DNA of 9,265 nucleotides from an uncultured Pseudomonadota bacterium. Its GTDB lineage: Bacteria; Pseudomonadota; Alphaproteobacteria; Rs-D84. A program made the translations under genes and the position numbers. The notes below the pieces were generated by a model that was not told the origin of the DNA, did not search any database, and saw nothing but the letters and a program-made list of their open reading frames with translations. Numbering within the stretch: the stretch's first letter is position 1; each line of letters begins with the position of its first letter. Where the stretch lies: contig CAMVAR010000015.1 in assembly GCA_947165555.1 (NCBI GenBank), forward strand, positions 1-9,265, given 5' to 3'. Shown here one piece after another: positions 1-6,469 of the stretch.

Positions 1-363
1 GCGGATACGGTTGATTATATAGATATGCAACTGGACATTCAGATTCAGGAATTAACATCCCGTCGCGATAAATTGCGGGCGGAGCTAGAATCGTGCGAGA
101 AAAATACACGCGGGTATAAGATTGCGGGTATATCGACCCTTGCCGCGACGGGCGTTGGTGTTGTTGGGAATATCAAACTTGCACAAGAGATAGAGAATCA
201 AAAATTATTAAAAGGCAAGGGTGGTGGATATGCCGGCGGTGGTTCCGGCACGGGCGGTCCGGTGGCAGACACCAGAACCGAAGAACAAAAGGCCAGTGCG
301 GAATGTCAAATGTTTTGCGCGGATATGCCAGAAGATGCCGCCGCGCTGGGTTGCGCATGCTAA
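1..363 (+). CDS. 3' part of a coiled-coil, glycine-rich protein with a Cys-rich tail (unknown function)
   Basis: The frame is open from base 1, with eight in-frame codons before the first ATG at 25, so this is most likely the C-terminal 120 residues of a gene starting outside the window. Visible in order: a heptad-like charged helix (about residues 9-35, QLDIQIQEL through RDKLRAELE) that looks like coiled coil; a hydrophobic Gly/Ala/Val stretch (YKIAGISTLAATGVGVVG, about 39-56) that could be a membrane segment or a glycine-rich amphipathic helix; a short charged helix; a Gly linker (GKGGGYAGGGSGTGG); and a tail with four cysteines in the last 21 residues ending GCAC. I recognise no catalytic domain. 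The next gene, also Cys-rich, follows after 34 bp on the same strand, so the two are probably co-transcribed. An envelope-located structural protein is the likeliest class, by inference. An independent 112-residue protein starting at base 25 is possible but no ribosome binding site supports it. Confidence 0.7.
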   Translation, partial: ADTVDYIDMQLDIQIQELTSRRDKLRAELESCEKNTRGYKIAGISTLAATGVGVVGNIKLAQEIENQKLLKGKGGGYAGGGSGTGGPVADTRTEEQKASAECQMFCADMPEDAAALGCAC

Positions 364-386
364 TAAAAATAAACAACAAAAACCAA

Positions 387-392
387 AAGGAG
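387..392 (+). promoter_or_regulatory. Ribosome binding site fixing the start of the secreted protein
   Basis: A perfect AAGGAG lies 5 nt before the ATG at 398. It settles the start choice: the same frame is open back to an ATG at 221, but that region overlaps the upstream gene and would bury the signal peptide inside the protein. Confidence 0.8.
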
Positions 393-397
393 AAAAG

Positions 398-1114
398 ATG
401 AAAAAAACTTTGTTGTCAGTAATCGCCGGATTGGCGGTAATAAACGTGGCATCTGCGGCACCGAGTGTTGCGGACCGTAAAGCCCTGTGTGAAAAACACC
501 CGGATAAATATGTTTGGGTTGCAAAGACCGAAGCGTGTATACCGATTAACCCGTGTAAATCGAGTAATGACGGTATCAAAGAAAGTTATTGTTCGGACGT
601 TTTTAAAAAAATTCAGATAGGTCGTCGTGATGATTATAAGGTTTTGGTAGAAACATATTTGGAAAAGGTTATGGGGGTAACGGGCAGTCCCCTGGGTGGA
701 AGTAATTCATTATTAGGAGATGATTTTGTTTCGTATAAAACCAGTGATAATGGTTACATTGTGTTTCGTTTTGATGATTTGTCTGATTTAACTGCCTCAG
801 ATAGGGTTCTTGGGGCAATTTATGGTGCATGTTTAGCACATGGGGGTAATAGTTCTTATGCAAAGGGGTTAAGCGGAAAAGAAAAAGAAGTTCCATCGCC
901 TAAATGTAGTAATTTTAAGGGTACTTGTCAGGATATCGCGGATTTGGCATCTCGTGTTGTTGGAATTCCTATGAAGGTAGGTGAAGAGGGGATTGATTCA
1001 GACAATTTTGTTGATACTGAAAATATCGCTTTAGGCGCCCTTGTTCCTGAAGCATACCAACGGGGAGAGCGAAAAAAAGTGGAAGCGGGCTGTTTCATTG
1101 TTCCGGTACGGTAA
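398..1114 (+). CDS. Secreted 8-cysteine protein of unknown function
   Basis: The product has 238 residues. It opens with a classical Sec signal peptide: MKK, a hydrophobic core (TLLSVIAGLAVINV) and ASA-A at residues 18-21 as probable signal peptidase I site, so the mature protein is expected in the periplasm or outside the cell. Eight cysteines fall at 31, 47, 53, 65, 145, 170, 177 and 232. The even number and the export signal suggest disulfides. The first four sit in a compact N-terminal module (CEKHPDKYVW ... ACIPINPC ... YC); the rest is a less cysteine-dense region with a GACLAHGG motif near 143-150. I do not recognise a named family or catalytic residues. It has a strong ribosome binding site and follows the upstream coiled-coil gene closely, so a shared operon is likely. 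It ends 36 bp before the palindromic element and converges on rmuC. Secreted is well supported; function is unknown. Confidence 0.85.
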   Translation: MKKTLLSVIAGLAVINVASAAPSVADRKALCEKHPDKYVWVAKTEACIPINPCKSSNDGIKESYCSDVFKKIQIGRRDDYKVLVETYLEKVMGVTGSPLGGSNSLLGDDFVSYKTSDNGYIVFRFDDLSDLTASDRVLGAIYGACLAHGGNSSYAKGLSGKEKEVPSPKCSNFKGTCQDIADLASRVVGIPMKVGEEGIDSDNFVDTENIALGALVPEAYQRGERKKVEAGCFIVPVR

Positions 1115-1149
1115 AAGGATTATACAAATAATTTCTCTGCGCGGCGCGG

Positions 1150-1265
1150 GTTCTCCTCCATTGGAGGAGTACCCGAAGGGGGAGGTGGTTAGAGCATTCG
1201 TTATTATTTCGTATTTTCTAACCACCCCGTCCGCGTTCGCGTCCACCCCTCCACAGGAGGGGAAC
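1150..1265. repeat. Long imperfect palindrome with nested hairpins, MITE/REP-like
   Basis: Two arms of about 44-49 bp (1150-1193 and 1217-1265) are near reverse complements around a 23-nt AT-rich centre. The innermost 10 bp pair perfectly: GGTGGTTAGA at 1184-1193 with TCTAACCACC at 1217-1226. Each arm also folds on itself: CTCCTCC/GGAGGAG (1153-1169, 3-nt loop) on the left and CCCTCC-type CCCCTCC/GGAGGGG (1246-1262, 3-nt loop) on the right, with small second hairpins CCC-GAA-GGG and CGCG-TT-CGCG inside. The element fills most of the gap between two convergent genes and ends one base short of the rmuC stop codon. It carries no ORF of its own that I believe. The layout (TIR-like arms, nested stems, non-coding, about 116 bp) fits a non-autonomous mobile repeat, and similar GC-rich 'CCCCTCC...GGAGGGG' palindromes are familiar to me from many uncultured bacterial genomes. 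It could secondarily act as a bidirectional transcription barrier; no U-tract of the classical terminator kind follows the stems. Confidence 0.75.
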
Positions 1266-1266
1266 T

Positions 1267-2145
1267 TTATTTATCAAAATCCAGTTCTTTTAATTTTTCT
1301 GCGCGGGGGGTGATTTTATTCACCGATGTTTGTAATTGTTCAATGTCGGTCTGTGCCATATTAAAGTGCTGTGAAACCTTGGCCGCGCGTTCGGCCAGCC
1401 GGCCCAGGTCGGTTAGCAACATATCCAATTCCCGTTTGATTTGACCCGCAACACGTTTAATCTTGATATCTGCCAGGACCGCGCGAATCGTATTCAATGT
1501 TGCCCATAATGTTGATGGTGAAACAATAAAAACCTTTTTGCGCGCCGCGTATTCAACCGCACCCGGAAATTCACGGTGCAATGTTTCAAATATGGATTCA
1601 CTGGCGATAAACATCATCGCGCTGTCCGCCGTTTTACCCGGAATAATATATTTTTCAGCGATGGCATCTATATGTTTGCGCACATCTAATTCAAACTGTT
1701 TCCGGTATAATTCCGGGTTGTCACCATCGGTCATACGGGAATAAGATTCCAATGGAAATTTACTGTCGATTATCATGTCGCCCGGTGGATAGGGCAGGCG
1801 GATTATGCAATCGGGTCGGACGCCGGTTTCCATAACGTGTTGAAATGCGTATGTTTCCGGGGGCATTATGTCGGCAACCAAATCCGCCAGTTGTCGTTCG
1901 CCGAATGTACCGCGGGCCTGTTTGTTGCCCATAAGGATGTTTTTGAAATTCGCGATGTCTGCACTGATGTTTTTTAATTCGTTCGCATTTTGCGCCAACA
2001 CGCCAAGCCTTTCCGCCAAACGTTCGCGCAGGCGTGTATTATCTTCACGCAGGCCCGACATATCAACGGTTGATGGCCGCATAAGCAACGCCCCCAACAT
2101 AACGATTATAATCGCACACATTATGATTAAAATATAGGTTGTCAT
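1267..2145 (-). CDS. rmuC: DNA recombination protein RmuC (compact form)
   Basis: The product has 292 residues. Order: an N-terminal membrane anchor (about 4-22, YILIIMCAIIIVMLGALL), a short coiled coil (about 30-70), and the RmuC domain. Within the domain are FGERQL (81-86), VRPDCIIRLP (109-118) and MIIDSKFPL (124-132), the conserved family core that carries the D...DxK arrangement of the PD-(D/E)XK nuclease fold. A C-terminal helical region follows (LADIKIKRVAGQIKRELDML...). In Escherichia coli, RmuC limits rearrangement between short inverted repeats; the biochemical activity is inferred from the fold. E. coli RmuC is about 475 residues, so this is a short version, mainly through a reduced coiled coil and tail. 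The start at 2145 is chosen because it is preceded by AAGGA with 7-nt spacing and places the anchor at the N-terminus; the frame stays open upstream but runs antisense through def. It is divergent from def and converges on the palindromic repeat. Confidence 0.93.
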   Translation of the reverse strand: MTTYILIIMCAIIIVMLGALLMRPSTVDMSGLREDNTRLRERLAERLGVLAQNANELKNISADIANFKNILMGNKQARGTFGERQLADLVADIMPPETYAFQHVMETGVRPDCIIRLPYPPGDMIIDSKFPLESYSRMTDGDNPELYRKQFELDVRKHIDAIAEKYIIPGKTADSAMMFIASESIFETLHREFPGAVEYAARKKVFIVSPSTLWATLNTIRAVLADIKIKRVAGQIKRELDMLLTDLGRLAERAAKVSQHFNMAQTDIEQLQTSVNKITPRAEKLKELDFDK

Positions 2146-2166
2146 TTGGAATTCCTTTGCTATCAT
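2139..2166 (+). promoter_or_regulatory. Candidate sigma-70 promoter for the def-fmt-truA operon
   Basis: TTGTCA (2139-2144, 5 of 6) and TATCAT (2161-2166, 5 of 6) are separated by 16 nt. Initiation near 2173 would give a very short leader that keeps the AAAGGG ribosome binding site (2175-2180) before the ATG at 2189. The -35 box overlaps the rmuC start codon, so this promoter and that of rmuC interlock. Pattern matching only. Confidence 0.45.
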
Positions 2167-2169
2167 TTT

Positions 2170-2197
2170 ATTATAAAGGGATTTATGTATGTTGCAA
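2170..2197 (-). promoter_or_regulatory. Candidate sigma-70 promoter for rmuC
   Basis: On the minus strand a perfect TATAAT (2170-2175) has TTGCAA (2192-2197, 4 of 6 to consensus) 16 nt upstream. Transcription would begin near 2163, leaving a leader of about 18 nt that still contains the rmuC ribosome binding site. The -35 box lies inside the first codons of def. This is pattern matching only. Confidence 0.4.
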
Positions 2198-2689
2198 ATG
2201 AAACTTTGTGGTGATTTGGTTTTGCGGGAAAAATGCGCACCCATAGATAAGATAACCGCCGATGTCTTGAAAACTATGGATGAAATGACGCAAATGATGT
2301 TGGACCAAAATGGGGTGGGGATGGCCGCGCCCCAGGTTGGTGTTACCAAACGATTCTTGGTAATGATGAACCCAGAAACCAATGAAATTATTCAAATGAT
2401 AAACCCGGTTATCACGTGGCACAGTGACGAAACCGCCGTTATAGAGGAAGGTTGTTTGTCGGTGTTGGGGCCGGATAATTTGCCGGTCTATGCAAATGTA
2501 ACGCGACCGGCGCGGGTTGCGGTTGAATGGACCGGAATTGACGGGCAACGTAATACGGCGGAAATGTCGGGGATTATGGCACGTATTGTTCAGCACGAAA
2601 CCGACCATTTGGATGGAATTTTGTTTATTGATTATTTGTCGCCGGTTAAACGTGAAATTGTTATGCGCAAGGTAAGGCGTCGCAAATGA
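2189..2689 (+). CDS. def: Peptide deformylase
   Basis: The product has 166 residues, a usual length for the family. It is the metalloenzyme that removes the formyl group from N-formylmethionine on nascent chains at the ribosome. All three family motifs are visible: motif 1 GVGMAAPQ (42-49), motif 2 EGCLS (87-91) and motif 3 HETDHLDG (136-143). The metal ligands Cys89, His136 and His140 and the catalytic Glu137 are all present, so it should be active. After motif 2 the usual short 'VPG'-type continuation is replaced by VLGP, a small deviation. The start at 2189 has AAAGGG eight bases upstream; an ATG at 2198 in the same frame is the alternative. It is first in an operon with fmt, its stop overlapping the fmt start as ATGA, which puts removal and addition of the formyl group under joint expression. 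Confidence 0.96.
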   Translation: MLQMKLCGDLVLREKCAPIDKITADVLKTMDEMTQMMLDQNGVGMAAPQVGVTKRFLVMMNPETNEIIQMINPVITWHSDETAVIEEGCLSVLGPDNLPVYANVTRPARVAVEWTGIDGQRNTAEMSGIMARIVQHETDHLDGILFIDYLSPVKREIVMRKVRRRK

Positions 2690-3489
2690 AAGTTGTTTTA
2701 ATGGGAACCCCGGATTTTGTTGTGCCTATATTTGATGCCGTGGCCACGCGGCATGATGTGGTTGCGGTTTTTACCCGTGTGCCAAAGCCCGTTGGGCGTA
2801 AACATATTATAACTAAATCGCCTGTACACGTGTGGGCGGAATCGCGTGGGTTGTCCGTATATCATAAACCGTCCGAATATAACTTTACGCCCGATATGGT
2901 CTTTGTTGCGGCGTATGGTGCGATATTGCGCGATAATGTATTGAATTCTGCGCCGTGTGTGAATTTGCACCCAAGTTTGTTGCCCCGCTATCGCGGGCCG
3001 TCACCGATTCGCACCGCAATTAAAAATGGTGATACGGAAAGTGGTGTGTGTTTGATGAAAATAACGGCAGAATTGGACGCAGGCGATATTTTGATGTGCA
3101 AAAAATTCAATATCGACATTGATGATACAAATGAAACAGTGGAAGAAAAAGTTTCAAAAATCGGTTCGGAAATGATTTTGGAATATATGGAAAGTCCACA
3201 AAAATATCCACCGATTCCACAATGTGGAAAAATCGTCTATACGGCGAAAACCGGCGTATACGACGAAATTATAGATTGGAAAAAATCATCTGTTGAAATA
3301 CATAATATGGTGCGCGCATTTGGTGCGGGGCGCACAAAAATAAACGGAATTGATGTTAAGATATTAAAGACCAAAATGAACGGTGACCGGTTGGAAATTA
3401 TCACAATTCAACCCGTGGGCAAAAAGCCAATGGATTGGAAAAGTTTTGTAAATGGCCTGCACGGCGCAGAGATAAAATTTGGAGAATAA
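2686..3489 (+). CDS. fmt: Methionyl-tRNA formyltransferase (short form)
   Basis: The product has 267 residues. It transfers a formyl group from 10-formyltetrahydrofolate to initiator Met-tRNA. The N-terminal formyltransferase domain begins MKVVLMGTPDFVVPIF, then carries the basic loop PKPVGRKH (about 33-40) corresponding to the tRNA-contacting loop of the family. The catalytic region is NLHPSLLPRYRG (93-104) with Asn93 and His95, and Asp131 in AELDAGDIL completes the triad. The C-terminal domain is recognisable (YTAKTGVYDEIIDW, VRAFGAGRTKING) but ends early. The family is typically around 310 residues, so roughly 40 are missing, mostly from the domain linker and C-terminal beta barrel. The start overlaps the def stop by ATGA, with AAGG eight bases upstream; the stop overlaps the truA start by TAATG. 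Translational coupling across the three genes is likely. Confidence 0.94.
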   Translation: MKVVLMGTPDFVVPIFDAVATRHDVVAVFTRVPKPVGRKHIITKSPVHVWAESRGLSVYHKPSEYNFTPDMVFVAAYGAILRDNVLNSAPCVNLHPSLLPRYRGPSPIRTAIKNGDTESGVCLMKITAELDAGDILMCKKFNIDIDDTNETVEEKVSKIGSEMILEYMESPQKYPPIPQCGKIVYTAKTGVYDEIIDWKKSSVEIHNMVRAFGAGRTKINGIDVKILKTKMNGDRLEIITIQPVGKKPMDWKSFVNGLHGAEIKFGE

Positions 3490-4232
3490 TGACGCGATAT
3501 AAAGTAATCTTGGAATATGATGGAACGAATCTGATTGGGTGGCAAGAAAACGCCCAAGGCCCGTCTGTGCAATCGTTATTAAAAGATGCAATTGAAAAAT
3601 TCTGTGGCGCGCGGCCGGATATTGTTGGGGCGGGGCGGACCGATGCGGGGGTGCACGCGGTTGCGATGACGGCGCACTTTGATTTGGATAAAGATTTTGA
3701 TACCACAACCGTTATGCGGGCGGTGAATTTCTATTTGAATAATGTGCCGGTGTCTGTATTGGATTGTGAAAAGGTTCCTGATGATTTTAATGCGCGTTTT
3801 TCCTGTATTGCGCGGCATTATAAATATATTGTTCTAAATCGTTCGGCACCACCGGTGTTGGATGCAAATCGCGTTTGGTGGGTGCCAAGAAAATTGAATA
3901 TAAATGCAATGCGTAAATCCGCCAATTTGTTAATTGGGCAACACGATTTTACATCGTTTCGTGCGTCGCAGTGCCAGGCAAAAAGCCCGATAAAAACCCT
4001 GGATTTGTGCCGTATAGAAAAGAAAGATGAATATATAGTATTTGATTTTTCGGCACGTTCTTTTTTACATCACCAGGTGCGAAATATGGTCGGGACATTG
4101 GTGGAAATCGGTCTTGGGACATCGTATGATATAAATGAAATTTTTGCCGCGCGCAATCGTTCAGCGGCGGGCGCAACCGCGCCGGCGGCGGGTCTGTATT
4201 TTATTCGGGCGGATTATGCCAATGTCGATTAG
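3489..4232 (+). CDS. truA: tRNA pseudouridine(38-40) synthase TruA
   Basis: The product has 247 residues, normal for the family. It isomerises uridines 38-40 in the anticodon stem-loop of many tRNAs. Visible are the N-terminal YDGTNLIGWQ (10-19), the catalytic motif GAGRTDAGVHA (47-57) with nucleophile Asp52, the NARFSCIARHYKYIV segment at the start of the second half, HDFTSFRA, and the C-terminal FLHHQVRNMVGTLVEIG block. All key residues look intact. The start at 3489 shares bases with the fmt stop (TAATG) and has GGAG at 3481-3484, four bases upstream. Its last 32 bp overlap the 3' end of comEC on the opposite strand, so no separate terminator fits between the two genes. Confidence 0.96.
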   Translation: MTRYKVILEYDGTNLIGWQENAQGPSVQSLLKDAIEKFCGARPDIVGAGRTDAGVHAVAMTAHFDLDKDFDTTTVMRAVNFYLNNVPVSVLDCEKVPDDFNARFSCIARHYKYIVLNRSAPPVLDANRVWWVPRKLNINAMRKSANLLIGQHDFTSFRASQCQAKSPIKTLDLCRIEKKDEYIVFDFSARSFLHHQVRNMVGTLVEIGLGTSYDINEIFAARNRSAAGATAPAAGLYFIRADYANVD

Positions 4233-6165
4233 TTGGCGTAAATTCAACGCGACCAGAATTGTAAACAGTGGCACCACCATGAATTATTTTGTTTTTACAT
4301 GTTGCGGATTCAATGCGAAAATATGATGCGATATATTTTATTTCTGGGTCGGCGCATAGCGCACCTATGTTATTTGCCAACGGTACAAAGTTTTGTATGT
4401 ATGCAATTTTAAAGTGCTTATATGAAATTGTGTATACGCCGGATTCTTTGGGGATGCGTTGGTTTTCTGTACCTGGACGTTCGCGATTAAATTTCTTCCA
4501 GGTGTCAAATGCAAAGTAATTGTCACTATCACGGGATTTGTTGAATTTCAATTTGCCATCTATGACCGCGCCAATTAATTTGTGGTCCGGGCTAATATAA
4601 AATATTGGGCGTGTTGTGCATATCCATGTAATTATCCCCATGGATATTAATGCTGTACCAAATGTCACGTTTACGTGGCGGGCCAAGAAAGTTTTATATG
4701 TATCAACATTACGTATAAAAATGATACAACATAATCCCAGTGTAATACATGTGAATGAAAATATTGAAATTGGACCGGTGGATATTTCGGCGCCAGGTAT
4801 TGATGCGATATGTGTGGCAATAGATATTGTATGGTTGTATATATGGTGTGCCATCTGTAATAATTCGTTTATATCAAACATTGCCAAGACTGTGCCAATT
4901 ATAACCAATGGCATTATTGCAATTGAAAATATCGGCAACAGTACAAAGTTGCCCAATATTCCATAAATTGGAATGGAATTAAAATGCATAGCAATGAATG
5001 GGGTTGTAAATATTGTGGCAACCAATGCCGTTAATAATGCCGTATACAGGTATTTTAATATCTTGTTTTGTGGCGTATAAATGTCGGGGTCTGACCATAG
5101 CCATATGATACCGAATATGGCCGCAAAAGATAATTGAAATCCGGCCGTTGTTACATAGTATGGATTGCTAATGATAATGGCCAGCATTGCCAATGATATT
5201 GTGCGTAATGATATTATTCCACGTTCCAATATGAGCGCCAACATTATCAATGTTGTCATAATAAATGCCCGCAGTGTTGCGACAGATGCGCCCGACACCA
5301 ATACGTATCCCATTAAAAATATCCATGCGCATACCAATGCGGGCTTGCGTGCCGGAATATGTCGTGTTATATATGGAATTGAACGAAATATTAAATAGAA
5401 TAATATAAACATCCAACCGCCAATTAATGATATATGATAACCACTGATTGACCAAATGTGCGAGACGCCCGCCGCGGACCATATTTGGCGGTCGGATTTT
5501 GGTAATGATTTTTTATATCCCAGTACCAATGTATCGGTTAAAAATGAATTAGTGTGGTTGTGTATGTGTTCGCGAATGCTGTATGCGGTTGATTCCGGAG
5601 TGTGTATAATTTTATGTATATCGATATATCCGGTCGCGGTTATGTTATTAAAGTATGCCCATCGTGCGAAATCGAACCCGTTCGGAACATAGGGGGTGCC
5701 AGGTTTAAACAGACCGCCGGTCCCATAAATTTTGTCCCCAATATATATGTCGCCGCATGTTCGGCATGATACACGAATGTTTCCAAATTGTTCCGTGGTC
5801 ATGTATATCTGGGGTTTGTCGGGTGTGTATTCCAGGTTGGTAACTTGCCCGTAAATTTCAATGTTGTGTATTGAATGGGGAATTTGTGGTACGTGTTTTA
5901 TATGTGTGTAAATTCCGGCATATCCAAAACCAATCCCCATGCACAATAGTAATGCGATAAATTTGTGTTTGTGTAAAAACACAGATGTTACCGTGCATAC
6001 GGTAAATATCCCGGATAAAGCCCAGATTCCTGGTTCGGTTGGAAATATAAAGTACAGCCCCATACCAAAAGATAAAATAATTGGCAACCATAATATAAAA
6101 TTGGGGCTTTGTGCGTTAAACCAGTATTGTAATTTTTTGAAACTATTTACCAAAAATAAATTCAT
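4201..6165 (-). CDS. comEC: ComEC/Rec2-family DNA uptake channel lacking the metallo-beta-lactamase domain
   Basis: The product has 654 residues from the ATG at 6165. ComEC forms the inner-membrane channel through which single-stranded DNA enters during natural transformation. An N-terminal membrane region is followed by a DUF4131-type domain (about 30-185), ending near NGFDFARWAYF (162-172). The competence domain contains AAGVSHIWSISGYH (231-244) and SGASVATLRAFIM (291-303), both hallmark blocks, then AGFQLSFAAIFG (341-352) among many hydrophobic helices. The C-terminal roughly 150 residues are mostly soluble and show no HxHxDH metal-binding motif, so the lactamase-like nuclease domain of Bacillus ComEC is absent, as in many alphaproteobacterial homologues. 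The frame extends six codons to a TTG at 6183; neither start has a good ribosome binding site. The ATG lies inside the preceding RNHCP gene (23-nt overlap), which suggests translational coupling. The 3' end overlaps truA by 32 bp. Confidence 0.9.
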   Translation of the reverse strand: MNLFLVNSFKKLQYWFNAQSPNFILWLPIILSFGMGLYFIFPTEPGIWALSGIFTVCTVTSVFLHKHKFIALLLCMGIGFGYAGIYTHIKHVPQIPHSIHNIEIYGQVTNLEYTPDKPQIYMTTEQFGNIRVSCRTCGDIYIGDKIYGTGGLFKPGTPYVPNGFDFARWAYFNNITATGYIDIHKIIHTPESTAYSIREHIHNHTNSFLTDTLVLGYKKSLPKSDRQIWSAAGVSHIWSISGYHISLIGGWMFILFYLIFRSIPYITRHIPARKPALVCAWIFLMGYVLVSGASVATLRAFIMTTLIMLALILERGIISLRTISLAMLAIIISNPYYVTTAGFQLSFAAIFGIIWLWSDPDIYTPQNKILKYLYTALLTALVATIFTTPFIAMHFNSIPIYGILGNFVLLPIFSIAIMPLVIIGTVLAMFDINELLQMAHHIYNHTISIATHIASIPGAEISTGPISIFSFTCITLGLCCIIFIRNVDTYKTFLARHVNVTFGTALISMGIITWICTTRPIFYISPDHKLIGAVIDGKLKFNKSRDSDNYFAFDTWKKFNRERPGTENQRIPKESGVYTISYKHFKIAYIQNFVPLANNIGALCADPEIKYIASYFRIESATCKNKIIHGGATVYNSGRVEFTPTNRHWHNPPE

Positions 6166-6457
6166 TGTTGGTGCTGAGTTCAATTATAGTATCAATATCA
6201 TCATTTGGGGCCGTGCGTTGACGGTGTATGTGTCCGCATTTTTCACATTTTTGTATTATGATAAAACGGTCGCCGTCGGGTGTCGCAGATATTGGTCGCA
6301 TCATTGCCCCACACGATGATGCCCGGTCACCTGGATTGTTATCAACGTGTCGTGACCACAGGCAATGCGGACAATGATTTGTATAACCATTACCAGAAAC
6401 CGCCGCGCCACAATGCGCACAGATAAAATCTTCGATGGTTTTGGTAAAATTTTTCAT
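6143..6457 (-). CDS. RNHCP-domain zinc-ribbon protein
   Basis: The product has 104 residues. The core GYTNHCPHCLWSRHVD followed by NPGDRASSCGAMMRPI (about 24-56) matches the RNHCP family, named for its Arg-Asn-His-Cys-Pro motif; here the Arg is Thr (TNHCP). Cysteines pair as CxxC at 13/16, 29/32 and 71/74 with a single Cys49, which fits one or two bound zinc ions. The biochemical role of the family is not established as far as I know; nucleic-acid binding is a reasonable guess for a double zinc ribbon. It begins 12 nt after the stop of the upstream gapR gene and its 3' end overlaps the comEC start, so the three form an operon. The ribosome binding site is weak (TTAGGCAGAA before the ATG). Confidence 0.85.
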   Translation of the reverse strand: MKNFTKTIEDFICAHCGAAVSGNGYTNHCPHCLWSRHVDNNPGDRASSCGAMMRPISATPDGDRFIIIQKCEKCGHIHRQRTAPNDDIDTIIELSTNNEFIFGK

Positions 6458-6469
6458 TTCTGCCTAATA

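Noticed and set aside
221..397. N-terminal extension of the secreted protein to an ATG at 221
   Set aside because: It overlaps the upstream gene, has no ribosome binding site and would place the signal peptide internally. The start at 398 has AAGGAG at correct spacing.
1041..1313. Plus-strand open frame crossing the palindromic element
   Set aside because: It overlaps the end of the secreted-protein gene and the end of rmuC, and its composition simply translates the repeat.
2146..2382. N-terminal extension of RmuC on the minus strand
   Set aside because: It is antisense to the start of def and would precede the membrane anchor; the ATG at 2145 has a good ribosome binding site.
4616..4966. 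Plus-strand open frame opposite comEC
   Set aside because: It is antisense to conserved ComEC membrane segments. Its Ile/Asn/Val-rich translation is what the reverse complement of transmembrane codons would give, and no ribosome binding site is evident.
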